Origin: an uncultured Eubacterium sp.
GTDB lineage: Bacteria; Bacillota_I; Bacilli_A; Erysipelotrichales; Erysipelotrichaceae
Reading direction: 5' to 3'
DNA: 33,898 nucleotides
NCBI GenBank assembly: GCA_904395785.1
Contig: CAJFOG010000191.1
Span: 1 to 33,898 of the forward strand
The notes beneath the pieces were generated by a model that was given only the letters and a program-made list of their open reading frames with translations, ran no database searches and had not been told where the DNA came from. Shown here piece by piece: positions 1 through 8,098 of the stretch. Position 1 is the first letter of the stretch. Every line of letters begins with the position of its first letter. A program made the position numbers and the translations under genes.

Positions 1-82
1 ACCTTATAATTTATGGGGTGCTATTTACCCCATGTTATTTAAGACCCCATAGATTGTAAGCCCCACGTTATTTTAGATTACC

Positions 83-136
83 AAAAAGACTTAATTCAGT
101 CCATAATAAACCTGGAAATCTGAGTTAAGTCTTTTT
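83..136. terminator. Bidirectional intrinsic terminator-like hairpin
   Basis: AAAAAGACTTAATTCAG (83-99) pairs with CTGAGTTAAGTCTTTTT (120-136), 16/17 complementary, flanked by A-run and T-run; lies just past the 3' end of the minus-strand Fic gene. Confidence 0.75.
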
Positions 137-175
137 TCGTATTTTCAAATATATTCAAACTAAATAATCTTTATT

Positions 176-1249
176 TTATACAAATACATTATATAAACGT
201 TGATAACGATACCCTTTTTTCACAACTGTTTTATCCGGTACTACAATACCTAATTCTACTAGTTTATTAATAATTCTAGAAACACTCGCCTTAGACACAC
301 CTGTCAACTCTTCTATTTCTTTTTTCGTAAATACCACCTGTGTCATAATAATAGGCATGATTTTATACACCAATGAGCTTCTTATACTTTCAATTGTCTT
401 CATATCTTCTTGATATATTTTCTGTATCATTTTTAGCTTATAAATAAAACTATTACACTGATCTATAACACATTGTAAGAAAAATTTTAAATATCCTAAA
501 TAATTTCCTCTTCTACTTTCCATTAAATTTCTTTGATAAGATGGTTTATAAACTTCTAGAATTTCTGACATAAATAAAATTGGCTTTTCATCAGTAAGAA
601 GTGCTAACTGTATAGGAATTAATGCACGCCCTAATCTTCCATTTCCATCTTTATATGGATGAATTGTTTCAAACTGTGCGTGTGATAACGCAATATTAAT
701 GAAAATAGGATCGATAAATGCATCATTCATGTATTCATATAAGTTCAACAGTAATTCAAGGACTTGTTCAGGCACTGGAGGAATAAAAGTTGCCCCCTCT
801 ATTCCTACTCCTCTAGGACCAATCCAATTTTGCGTCTTTCTAATTTCTCCAGGCTCTTTTTCTGCACCTCGCACACTATTTAAAAGTATCTTATGCATTT
901 CATTTACTAACGTATGATTTATATTATGCCCCTGTGCAATTTTTTCATAGGCATAATCAATTGTTATCTTTAAGTTTTGAATTTCTCTATGATCATCAGT
1001 TTCATCCATATATTTTAGATAATACATTTCATCTTGAGAAACTTGTGTACCTTCTATTTGTGTTGATTTTAAACTCTCCGTTAATAAGACTGAATCTAAG
1101 AAAAAATGAGATTCAAAGTTTAAATTTTCTAATAATGATTTGTATTCTCCATACTTTTGATTAGCTTCTGATATTAATGTTAGTAACTCTTTATCTATTT
1201 TATACTCTATCGGTAGTTTCTTAGCTTCATATGGCTTCATTAGTTTCAC
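176..1249 (-). CDS. Fic family protein (class II, N-terminal inhibitory motif, C-terminal winged HTH)
   Basis: HPYKDGNGR Fic motif; STQIEG matches the (S/T)xxxE(G/N) inhibitory helix near the N-terminus; C-terminal EIEELTGVSKASVSRIINKLVELGIV resembles a wHTH. Confidence 0.92.
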   Translation of the reverse strand: MKLMKPYEAKKLPIEYKIDKELLTLISEANQKYGEYKSLLENLNFESHFFLDSVLLTESLKSTQIEGTQVSQDEMYYLKYMDETDDHREIQNLKITIDYAYEKIAQGHNINHTLVNEMHKILLNSVRGAEKEPGEIRKTQNWIGPRGVGIEGATFIPPVPEQVLELLLNLYEYMNDAFIDPIFINIALSHAQFETIHPYKDGNGRLGRALIPIQLALLTDEKPILFMSEILEVYKPSYQRNLMESRRGNYLGYLKFFLQCVIDQCNSFIYKLKMIQKIYQEDMKTIESIRSSLVYKIMPIIMTQVVFTKKEIEELTGVSKASVSRIINKLVELGIVVPDKTVVKKGYRYQRLYNVFV

Positions 1250-1261
1250 CTCTTTTACTAT

Positions 1262-1299
1262 ATGATATAATTATATCATGTTTATATCATATTATTCAA
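1262..1299 (-). promoter_or_regulatory. fic promoter with palindromic operator overlapping the -10
   Basis: Minus strand TTGAAT (1294-1299), 18 nt spacer, TATAAT (1270-1275). ATGATATAATTATATCAT (1262-1279) is an 18-bp perfect palindrome covering the -10. Confidence 0.65.
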
Positions 1300-1556
1300 A
1301 ATATGAAATTTTTATACAAAAAAAATAATTAACAAACTTAATTTCAATCTTGTATACCTTTTCCATCTTATTAAAAACTATTACTCTACTTTACAGCATT
1401 TTAATATCTCTTTGAAATTACTGCTAGTACAATTACCTATTCTTTATTAAAGCAAACACCTTATAAAGAAAATTGAAATATTTATATGAAGTTACTAAAA
1501 TGTTAAAATAGTTAAAAAGCTCATTTAATCAATTATCGTTACTTATACGGTTATTT

Positions 1557-2357
1557 TTATTGTTCACAAGAATCTAATTTTTCTTTTTTATGATAAATAG
1601 CCTCAATAAGAATTTCTATAAATAAGAAAAAAGTAATCGCATCATCAATTAGATATTTTGTAAATGAATGAGATACATAAGGTAATGCAATCATATAATC
1701 ACTTAGTTTAGATAATGGTGATTTAGGCGTCATTGTAATTAGAATAACTTTTACTCTTTTTTGATGACATTTTTCAATAATATTATGATATAGTTTTGAT
1801 CCACTAATAGAAAATATCACGACAACATCTCCTGGTTGTATTACTTCTAATTGAATTGTCATTAATGTTAAATCACAAATACTAAAACTAGAAATACCTT
1901 GTCTATTTAATCGAAATGTTAATTGATTCGCTGAATAAGAAGAATGCTCAAATCCCATTGTAATAACCTTATTCGCATAAAGAATTAAATCTGCAATGGC
2001 ATTTAATTCCTTTGATGATACCAATTGATTTAACTGTTGAATACCTTCCATATAAGAAGACAATACATCATTTTTTGCAGTAGGAAGATTCATATACGTT
2101 ACATGATGTTGGGATATGTTACCATTTTTTAAATCTAATTCTGATAATAAATCGTGTTTGAATTCTAAATATCCTTTATATCCTAATTTTTGACATAAGC
2201 GAATGACAGCACTTCGTGATGTATTACACGAAGAAGCAATTGCATCTGCTGGAAATCTTTGTACATCATATGGATACTGTAAGAGATAATCCGCTACTTT
2301 CCGTTCATTTTTGGACAATTCTGGAAGTAACGTATGTATTTTTTCTAAAACAGGCAT
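1557..2357 (-). CDS. MurR/RpiR family transcriptional regulator (HTH + SIS domain)
   Basis: N-terminal HTH (LSKNERKVADYLLQYP...CNTSRSAVIRLCQKLGYKGYLEFK) and SIS region (VITMGFEHSSYSANQL...GDVVVIFSISG); divergent from the PTS/sulfatase operon. Confidence 0.92.
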   Translation of the reverse strand: MPVLEKIHTLLPELSKNERKVADYLLQYPYDVQRFPADAIASSCNTSRSAVIRLCQKLGYKGYLEFKHDLLSELDLKNGNISQHHVTYMNLPTAKNDVLSSYMEGIQQLNQLVSSKELNAIADLILYANKVITMGFEHSSYSANQLTFRLNRQGISSFSICDLTLMTIQLEVIQPGDVVVIFSISGSKLYHNIIEKCHQKRVKVILITMTPKSPLSKLSDYMIALPYVSHSFTKYLIDDAITFFLFIEILIEAIYHKKEKLDSCEQ

Positions 2358-2471
2358 ATATACGCACCTTTCTATCTTTTATTCATACTATTTCTTGAAA
2401 ATTATACCAATTCAATATACGAATGTCAACGAATGGAAAATGTGCATAATTGCACGAATTTTATAAAATTT

Positions 2472-2533
2472 GTTCATTTTTGTACATTTTTCATAAAAAT
2501 TTGTTGCAAAAATGAACGTTTTTTTAGTATAAT
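2472..2533 (+). promoter_or_regulatory. Promoter and inverted-repeat operator of the PTS/sulfatase operon
   Basis: TTGCAA (2504-2509), 18 nt, TATAAT (2528-2533); inverted repeat GTTCATTTTT (2472-2481)/AAAAATGAAC (2508-2517), right arm in the -35/spacer; RBS aaggagg before ATG 2590. Confidence 0.65.
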
Positions 2534-2589
2534 GAACACACAGAATGTGAAAGGGCTCTCAAATTTTCTGTTGTAAGGAGGAAAAAATT

Positions 2590-3966
2590 ATGGCAATTAA
2601 AGATTACCAATCCGTTTCTAAAGAAATTATTCAATTATCTGGAGGAAAAGAAAACTTTTCTAAAATTGAAAACTGTGCAACACGTGTTCGAATCACTTAT
2701 CATCATATTGAAAAAGTTAATATTGATAAATTAAAAGAAATTGAAGGTGTATTAAGTGTTGTTGTACAAGGAGCAGTACAGTTAGTAGTTGGTCCTGGTG
2801 TTTGTAATAAATTATGTGAAGAATTAAAACGTAAAACAGGTGCTGAATTAGTAGTAGAAGCAGAAACTGAGCAAAAAAAAGATAATCCGCTAAAAGTTAT
2901 TTCTGATATTTTTGTTCCAATTTTACCAGCATTGATCGCTGCAGGTATTGTACAAGGTATTAAAAACATTTTAACTACTATTGCTTCATCACAAGCGATA
3001 CAAGCAAATATAGTAGCCACAGAATCATTAACTGCAGCAGAAGTATGGCTACATCAATCCCATTTATTAGGATTAGTAAATATTTTTGGTATTTTATATA
3101 ACTCAGTATTCAATTTTTTAGCAGTTTATGTAGGATATTCTGCGGCAAAACGTTTAAAAGTAAATCCAGCTTTAGGTGCAATGGTTGGATTTATAACTCT
3201 ACAACCTACATTATCTGCATTTCATGTTACAGCAGGTAAAGGTGGACTATTTGGTGTAATTGCTGGAGTAATCGTATTAAAATATGTAGAAAAATATGTA
3301 CGTAAATTTACACCTGATGCAATTGCTGTTATTTGTGTACCAACTTTTAGTATGTTCATTACCGCAACTGTATTAATTTTAGCTTTAATGCCTGCATGTG
3401 GTGTATTATCTGATGTTATTATCAATGGTTTATTATTTATATTAGACAAAACTGGTGTATTTGGTGGATTTATTTTAGCAGCTTTATTCCCTACATTAAT
3501 TTCTACTGGATTACATCATGGATTAGCTGCTATACACATGGAAATGTTAAATACAATTGGTAAAGCTCCTTTAAATGCTGTACAGGTTATGAGTAATGCT
3601 GGAATGGTAGGAGCAGCAGTTGGAATATGGTTATTAACACGTAAGAAAAATGAGAAAATCGCAAAAGCTGCAGAAGGAGCAATTCCTACATCATTTTTAT
3701 GTGTAGGTGAACCTGTAATATATGGTGTATGTTTACCTTCAGGATTTGGATTTATTACTGGTTCTATTGGTGCAGGTGTTGGGGGAGCTTGTATTATCCT
3801 ATTTGATGTAGCTTTCAATGCGATGGGTATGGCCGGAATGTCAGCACTTCCTTTAGTTGCAGATGGAAAATATCTGTATTATCTTATCAGTTATTTTGCA
3901 GGAGCAACAGTAGCATGTATTTTAACTTATATTGTAGGAAAGAAAAAAAGATATGGTGAAGAATAA
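2590..3966 (+). CDS. PTS transporter subunit EIIBC (glucose/sucrose/beta-glucoside-like family)
   Basis: EIIB active-site NCATRVR; polytopic EIIC with GLHHG and GEPVIYGV motifs; no fused EIIA (supplied by the ORF at 6288). Confidence 0.92.
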   Translation: MAIKDYQSVSKEIIQLSGGKENFSKIENCATRVRITYHHIEKVNIDKLKEIEGVLSVVVQGAVQLVVGPGVCNKLCEELKRKTGAELVVEAETEQKKDNPLKVISDIFVPILPALIAAGIVQGIKNILTTIASSQAIQANIVATESLTAAEVWLHQSHLLGLVNIFGILYNSVFNFLAVYVGYSAAKRLKVNPALGAMVGFITLQPTLSAFHVTAGKGGLFGVIAGVIVLKYVEKYVRKFTPDAIAVICVPTFSMFITATVLILALMPACGVLSDVIINGLLFILDKTGVFGGFILAALFPTLISTGLHHGLAAIHMEMLNTIGKAPLNAVQVMSNAGMVGAAVGIWLLTRKKNEKIAKAAEGAIPTSFLCVGEPVIYGVCLPSGFGFITGSIGAGVGGACIILFDVAFNAMGMAGMSALPLVADGKYLYYLISYFAGATVACILTYIVGKKKRYGEE

Positions 3967-4007
3967 ATAACTATATCAACGATACATATTGAATAAAGGA
4001 GGTATTT

Positions 4008-5474
4008 ATGAGAGTTATTCAAATTACATTTGATACATTAACAAGAAAATTTTTACCAAACTATGGATGTGATTGGGTAATTGCTCCTAATTTTAAACGA
4101 TTAGAAAAACATTGTACAAGATTTGATAATTTTTATGCAGGAAGCTTACCATGTATGCCTGCAAGAAGAGAAATGCATACAGGTAAACATAACTTCTTAC
4201 ATAGAAGTTGGGGTCCATTAGAACCATTTGACTATTCTGTATTTGAAGTATTAAAACAACATGGTATTTATACACACTTAGTCACTGATCATTCTCATTA
4301 TTGGGAAGATGGTGGATGTACTTATCATAATCGTTATAATACTTGGGAAGGCTTTAGAGGTCAAGAAGGCGATAGATGGGTATCCCATGATATCGAAGCA
4401 TTCATTCCACAAAATAGACATATCTTAAATAAACAAGGAATCTCTGTTAAACAACACTATAGAAACAGACTTCGCCAACAAAAAGAAGAAGATATGTCTA
4501 GTGTCAAAACAATACATGCTGGAATTGAATTTTTAAAAGAACATAAAGATTTAGATAATTGGTTACTACATATTGAATGTTTTGATCCACATGAACCATT
4601 CTATGTACCACAAACCTATCGTGATTTATATGACTTAAAGGAAGAAGAAACCTTAAATTGGCCACGATATGGTAAAGTCGCATGTGATACATATAAAGAC
4701 GATATAAAAAATAGTCAAAAAGAATATGCTGCTTTAATCACAATGTGTGATACACATTTAGGACATATTTTAGATTTTATGGATAAACATCAAATGTGGG
4801 AAGATACAGCACTCATTATTCATACAGACCATGGGTTTTTACTTGGAGAACACGAATGCCTTGGAAAAAATTTCCCGCCTTGTTATGACGAATTAGTTCA
4901 TACTCCTTTCTTTATGCATCTACCAAAAACACAATCTATTTCCTATAGCGATCATTTGGCAACTACTGTCGATATTCCATTAACAATATTAGATCTATTT
5001 CAAATCAATCAAAATGAATTAAAAGAAGTAGATGGAACATCTTTATTACCTATTCTTCAAAATAATCAACAAGTAAGAGAAATTGCTTTATTTGGAATTC
5101 ATGGTTCTTACACATGTATTACAGATGGAAAAGAAGTATATATCAAAACAGGATTAAAAGATAAACCATTTTATGAATATACATTAATGCCAACAAATAT
5201 TAGAGGATTTTTCAAACAAGAACAATTAAAAAATGGAACTCTCATTTCAGGTGATAGATTTTCTAATGGCATCCCATATTTAAAATATCCTGGTGTACAA
5301 ATATATGGAAGCGAACAATTTCCATATAAACTATATAACCTTAAAGAAGATCCTACTCAAGAATTTCCTATAATAGATGAAGAATTAGAAAAGAAATGGA
5401 ATACTCTTTTAATAGAAGCATTAAATCGTATTCATGCACCAAAAGAAGAATTTGATAGATTAGGTTTAAAATAA
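4008..5474 (+). CDS. Sulfatase (type I, Cys-type formylglycine), no signal peptide
   Basis: Maturation motif C-x-P-x-R in LPCMPARREMHTGK; HTDHGFLLGEHE sulfatase motif; N-terminus MRVIQITFDTLTRKF lacks a signal peptide. Confidence 0.93.
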   Translation: MRVIQITFDTLTRKFLPNYGCDWVIAPNFKRLEKHCTRFDNFYAGSLPCMPARREMHTGKHNFLHRSWGPLEPFDYSVFEVLKQHGIYTHLVTDHSHYWEDGGCTYHNRYNTWEGFRGQEGDRWVSHDIEAFIPQNRHILNKQGISVKQHYRNRLRQQKEEDMSSVKTIHAGIEFLKEHKDLDNWLLHIECFDPHEPFYVPQTYRDLYDLKEEETLNWPRYGKVACDTYKDDIKNSQKEYAALITMCDTHLGHILDFMDKHQMWEDTALIIHTDHGFLLGEHECLGKNFPPCYDELVHTPFFMHLPKTQSISYSDHLATTVDIPLTILDLFQINQNELKEVDGTSLLPILQNNQQVREIALFGIHGSYTCITDGKEVYIKTGLKDKPFYEYTLMPTNIRGFFKQEQLKNGTLISGDRFSNGIPYLKYPGVQIYGSEQFPYKLYNLKEDPTQEFPIIDEELEKKWNTLLIEALNRIHAPKEEFDRLGLK

Positions 5475-5475
5475 C

Positions 5476-6270
5476 ATGATATATTTCATATCTCTTTTAT
5501 ATGGTGTTATCAGTTTTCTATCTTCATTGGTTGGGGCAATTTGTGGAATTGGTGGTGGCATTATCATCAAACCAGTTTTAGATATTTTTCACTTAGACGA
5601 TGTTACCACAATTTCATTTTTATCTGGATGTAGTGTATTGGCAATGAGTTTATATTCTGTTTTAAAACAAATGAAATCAAATCGTACATTAATTGATTTA
5701 AAAAGCATCACTCCATTAGCAATAGGAGCAGCTATTGGTGGAATTGTTGGTAAACAAATGTTTCAAAGTATCATACATTTTTGTATAAATTTAAATATTG
5801 TTCAAATGATACAAGCAGGATGCCTTATTATATTAACAATATTTACTTATATTTATAATTTATATAAACATAACATAAAAACATATGAATTAAATAATCA
5901 CTATATTAGTTTTATAGTAGGATGTATATTAGGAATATTATCTAGCTTTTTAGGAATTGGCGGTGGTCCTATTAACTTAGTAATATTATCTTATATATTT
6001 TCAATGAATATTAAAGTTGCTGCTGTTAATAGTTTATATATTATACTATGTAGTCAATGTACATCCCTTTTATTTACATTTATCACGAATACCATTCCAC
6101 CTTTCTCCTTAAAAACTTTAATATTTATGATCATTGCAGGAGTATTAGGCGGTGTTGTTGGAACTTATATGAATCGTAAGATGAAAGAAGAAACTGTTAA
6201 TATATTATTTTCGTATATAATGATTGTTATTATTGTGATAAACATTTATAATATTCTTAAATTTATTTAG
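5476..6270 (+). CDS. TauE/SafE family sulfite/anion exporter
   Basis: Two half-repeats with GGG motifs (VGAICGIGGGIIIKPVL and LSSFLGIGGGPINLVIL), about 8 TM segments; starts 1 nt after the sulfatase stop. Confidence 0.87.
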   Translation: MIYFISLLYGVISFLSSLVGAICGIGGGIIIKPVLDIFHLDDVTTISFLSGCSVLAMSLYSVLKQMKSNRTLIDLKSITPLAIGAAIGGIVGKQMFQSIIHFCINLNIVQMIQAGCLIILTIFTYIYNLYKHNIKTYELNNHYISFIVGCILGILSSFLGIGGGPINLVILSYIFSMNIKVAAVNSLYIILCSQCTSLLFTFITNTIPPFSLKTLIFMIIAGVLGGVVGTYMNRKMKEETVNILFSYIMIVIIVINIYNILKFI

Positions 6271-6287
6271 AAAGTAGGTTGATGTTT

Positions 6288-6776
6288 ATGAGTTTTTTAC
6301 AAAAGTTATGGAAGAAAAATGAGATAAAAGATGGTGATATTGTATCACCTGTTACAGGAACAATAATAGCTACTAAAGATATTGCGGATAGTGTATTTGC
6401 GCAAGAAATTATGGGACAGACAATAGGAATTGTCCCAGAAGAGGGGATTGTTGTTTGTCCTGTAAATGGAAAAGTAGAAGTTTTGTTTCCTACTGGCCAT
6501 GCTTTTGGAATTAAAGGAAATGATGGTAATTCTTATTTAGTACATATTGGTATTGAAACAGTTAATTTACAAGGAAAAGGATTCACTACTTGGATAAAAC
6601 AAGGACAAAATGTAAAAGCTGGTCAAAAAGCAGTCGATGTAGATTTACAGTATGTAAAAAGTAATGGTTTAGATACTACAGTGATGCTTATTGTGACAGA
6701 GAAAAAAGATGACTGTAATATCCAATATGTTGAAAAAAGCAATGTTATAAAAGCAGAAAAAATAAATCAAGGATAG
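6288..6776 (+). CDS. PTS glucose-type EIIA
   Basis: VSPVTGTII...VHIGIETVNLQGKGF active-His motif. The ORF track begins at TTG 6279; ATG 6288 (MSFLQKLW) is an equally plausible start. Confidence 0.9.
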   Translation: MSFLQKLWKKNEIKDGDIVSPVTGTIIATKDIADSVFAQEIMGQTIGIVPEEGIVVCPVNGKVEVLFPTGHAFGIKGNDGNSYLVHIGIETVNLQGKGFTTWIKQGQNVKAGQKAVDVDLQYVKSNGLDTTVMLIVTEKKDDCNIQYVEKSNVIKAEKINQG

Positions 6777-6789
6777 CAATTTGCTATCC
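6771..6789 (+). other. Intra-operon RNA hairpin overlapping the EIIA stop codon
   Basis: GGATAGCA-ATT-TGCTATCC; stem contains the TAG stop; further ATCAA/TTGAT pairing with one bulge; no long U-tract. Confidence 0.6.
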
Positions 6790-6817
6790 TTTGATATATA
6801 AGTTTGGAGGAAATATA

Positions 6818-7903
6818 ATGAAACAGATATCATTTTTAATTAAACCTGCCTCATCCTTATGTAACTTAAATTGTAGCTATTGTTTTTATAAGGATATAGC
6901 ACAATTAAGAGATACATATAGTTATGGTATTATGAATGAAACAACCATACAAAATATTATTCAACAAGCACTCAATCAACAAGTAGAACAAATAAATTTT
7001 TGTTTTCAAGGTGGAGAACCTACACTTGCAGGAATACAATATTATCAAACATTTATACATTATGTTAATTTATATAATACACAGAAAAAACGTATTACTT
7101 ATGCAATACAAACAAATGGTACTATTTTAAATAATGAATGGATTACATTATTTAAAACATATGATTTTTTAGTGGGTATTTCATTGGATGGTTTTTTAAA
7201 AAATCATGATAGTGTTAGAAAAGATCAGGAACAAAACGGTACTTTCCAAAAAATCATTGCTTCTATTAAGACATTAGAAGAAGAAAATATAAAGTATAAT
7301 ATTTTAACTGTATTAACAAACACATTAGCAAAACATCCAGTAAAATTATACAATTTTTATAAACGTAATCATTTTGAATATGTACAGTTGATTCCCTGTT
7401 TACCTTCATTAGATACAACTACTCACGATAATACCTATGCATTAACACCACAAGATTTTGCATCTTTTTATAAAACTTTTTTTGATCTATGGTATCAAGA
7501 TTATCTGAATAATAAAAAAATGTCTATTATCTTATTCGATAATGTAATTTCTATGTTTAAAGGTGAGTTACCTTATCAATGTGGAATGTTAGGATCTTGT
7601 CAATTACAATTTGTGATTGAAGCAAATGGAGATGTATATCCATGTGATTTTTATGTATTAGATGAGTATTTATGTGGAAATATCAATCAAAATACCTTAC
7701 AAGATATTATGAATTCAAAACAGTCTAAAAAATTCTTAAATCAACCGAAAACATATTGTGCTTTATGTGCAAATTGCATGTTTAAGCCTATGTGTAATGG
7801 AAACTGTAAAAGACAAAATATTTGTATGTTTAATGAACATTACTGTGGATATCAAGAGTTTCTCACACATGCATATCAGTATATGATGATACGCCCTATA
7901 TAA
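6818..7903 (+). CDS. Anaerobic sulfatase maturase (radical SAM/SPASM, anSME-type)
   Basis: CNLNCSYC (CxxxCxxC) radical SAM cluster motif, Cys-rich SPASM C-terminus (CGMLGSCQ...CDFYVLD...CALCANCMFKPMCNGNC...C); RBS ggagg before ATG 6818 (ORF track uses upstream TTG 6791). Confidence 0.93.
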   Translation: MKQISFLIKPASSLCNLNCSYCFYKDIAQLRDTYSYGIMNETTIQNIIQQALNQQVEQINFCFQGGEPTLAGIQYYQTFIHYVNLYNTQKKRITYAIQTNGTILNNEWITLFKTYDFLVGISLDGFLKNHDSVRKDQEQNGTFQKIIASIKTLEEENIKYNILTVLTNTLAKHPVKLYNFYKRNHFEYVQLIPCLPSLDTTTHDNTYALTPQDFASFYKTFFDLWYQDYLNNKKMSIILFDNVISMFKGELPYQCGMLGSCQLQFVIEANGDVYPCDFYVLDEYLCGNINQNTLQDIMNSKQSKKFLNQPKTYCALCANCMFKPMCNGNCKRQNICMFNEHYCGYQEFLTHAYQYMMIRPI

Positions 7904-8002
7904 TTATAAATGAGCAAGTTTCATTCTTATTCTCACATATTAAATTGAATAACTATATTATTATTTTCCATACTTATAAAGTTACCCTATGCATCACATT
8001 TT

Positions 8003-8047
8003 GAAGTGCACCCCATTTATTGATGTCCGATAAACGGGGTGCACTTC
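8003..8047. repeat. Long inverted repeat, possible IS3-type end remnant or terminator
   Basis: GAAGTGCACCCCATTTAT (8003-8020) / ATAAACGGGGTGCACTTC (8030-8047): 17/18 pairing, 9-nt loop; sits between convergent genes. Confidence 0.55.
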
Positions 8048-8098
8048 GTTATTTAAGAATCCAAATAATGGGATTCATTTCATCTCCTTTTACAATGT

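Noticed and set aside
699-1164. Plus-strand ORFs (72 and 76 aa) within fic
   Set aside because: Antisense to the Fic CDS, no recognisable domain.
2703-3818. Minus-strand ORFs of 75-105 aa inside the PTS EIIBC gene
   Set aside because: Antisense to a well-supported CDS, low-complexity compositions, no RBS or family motif.
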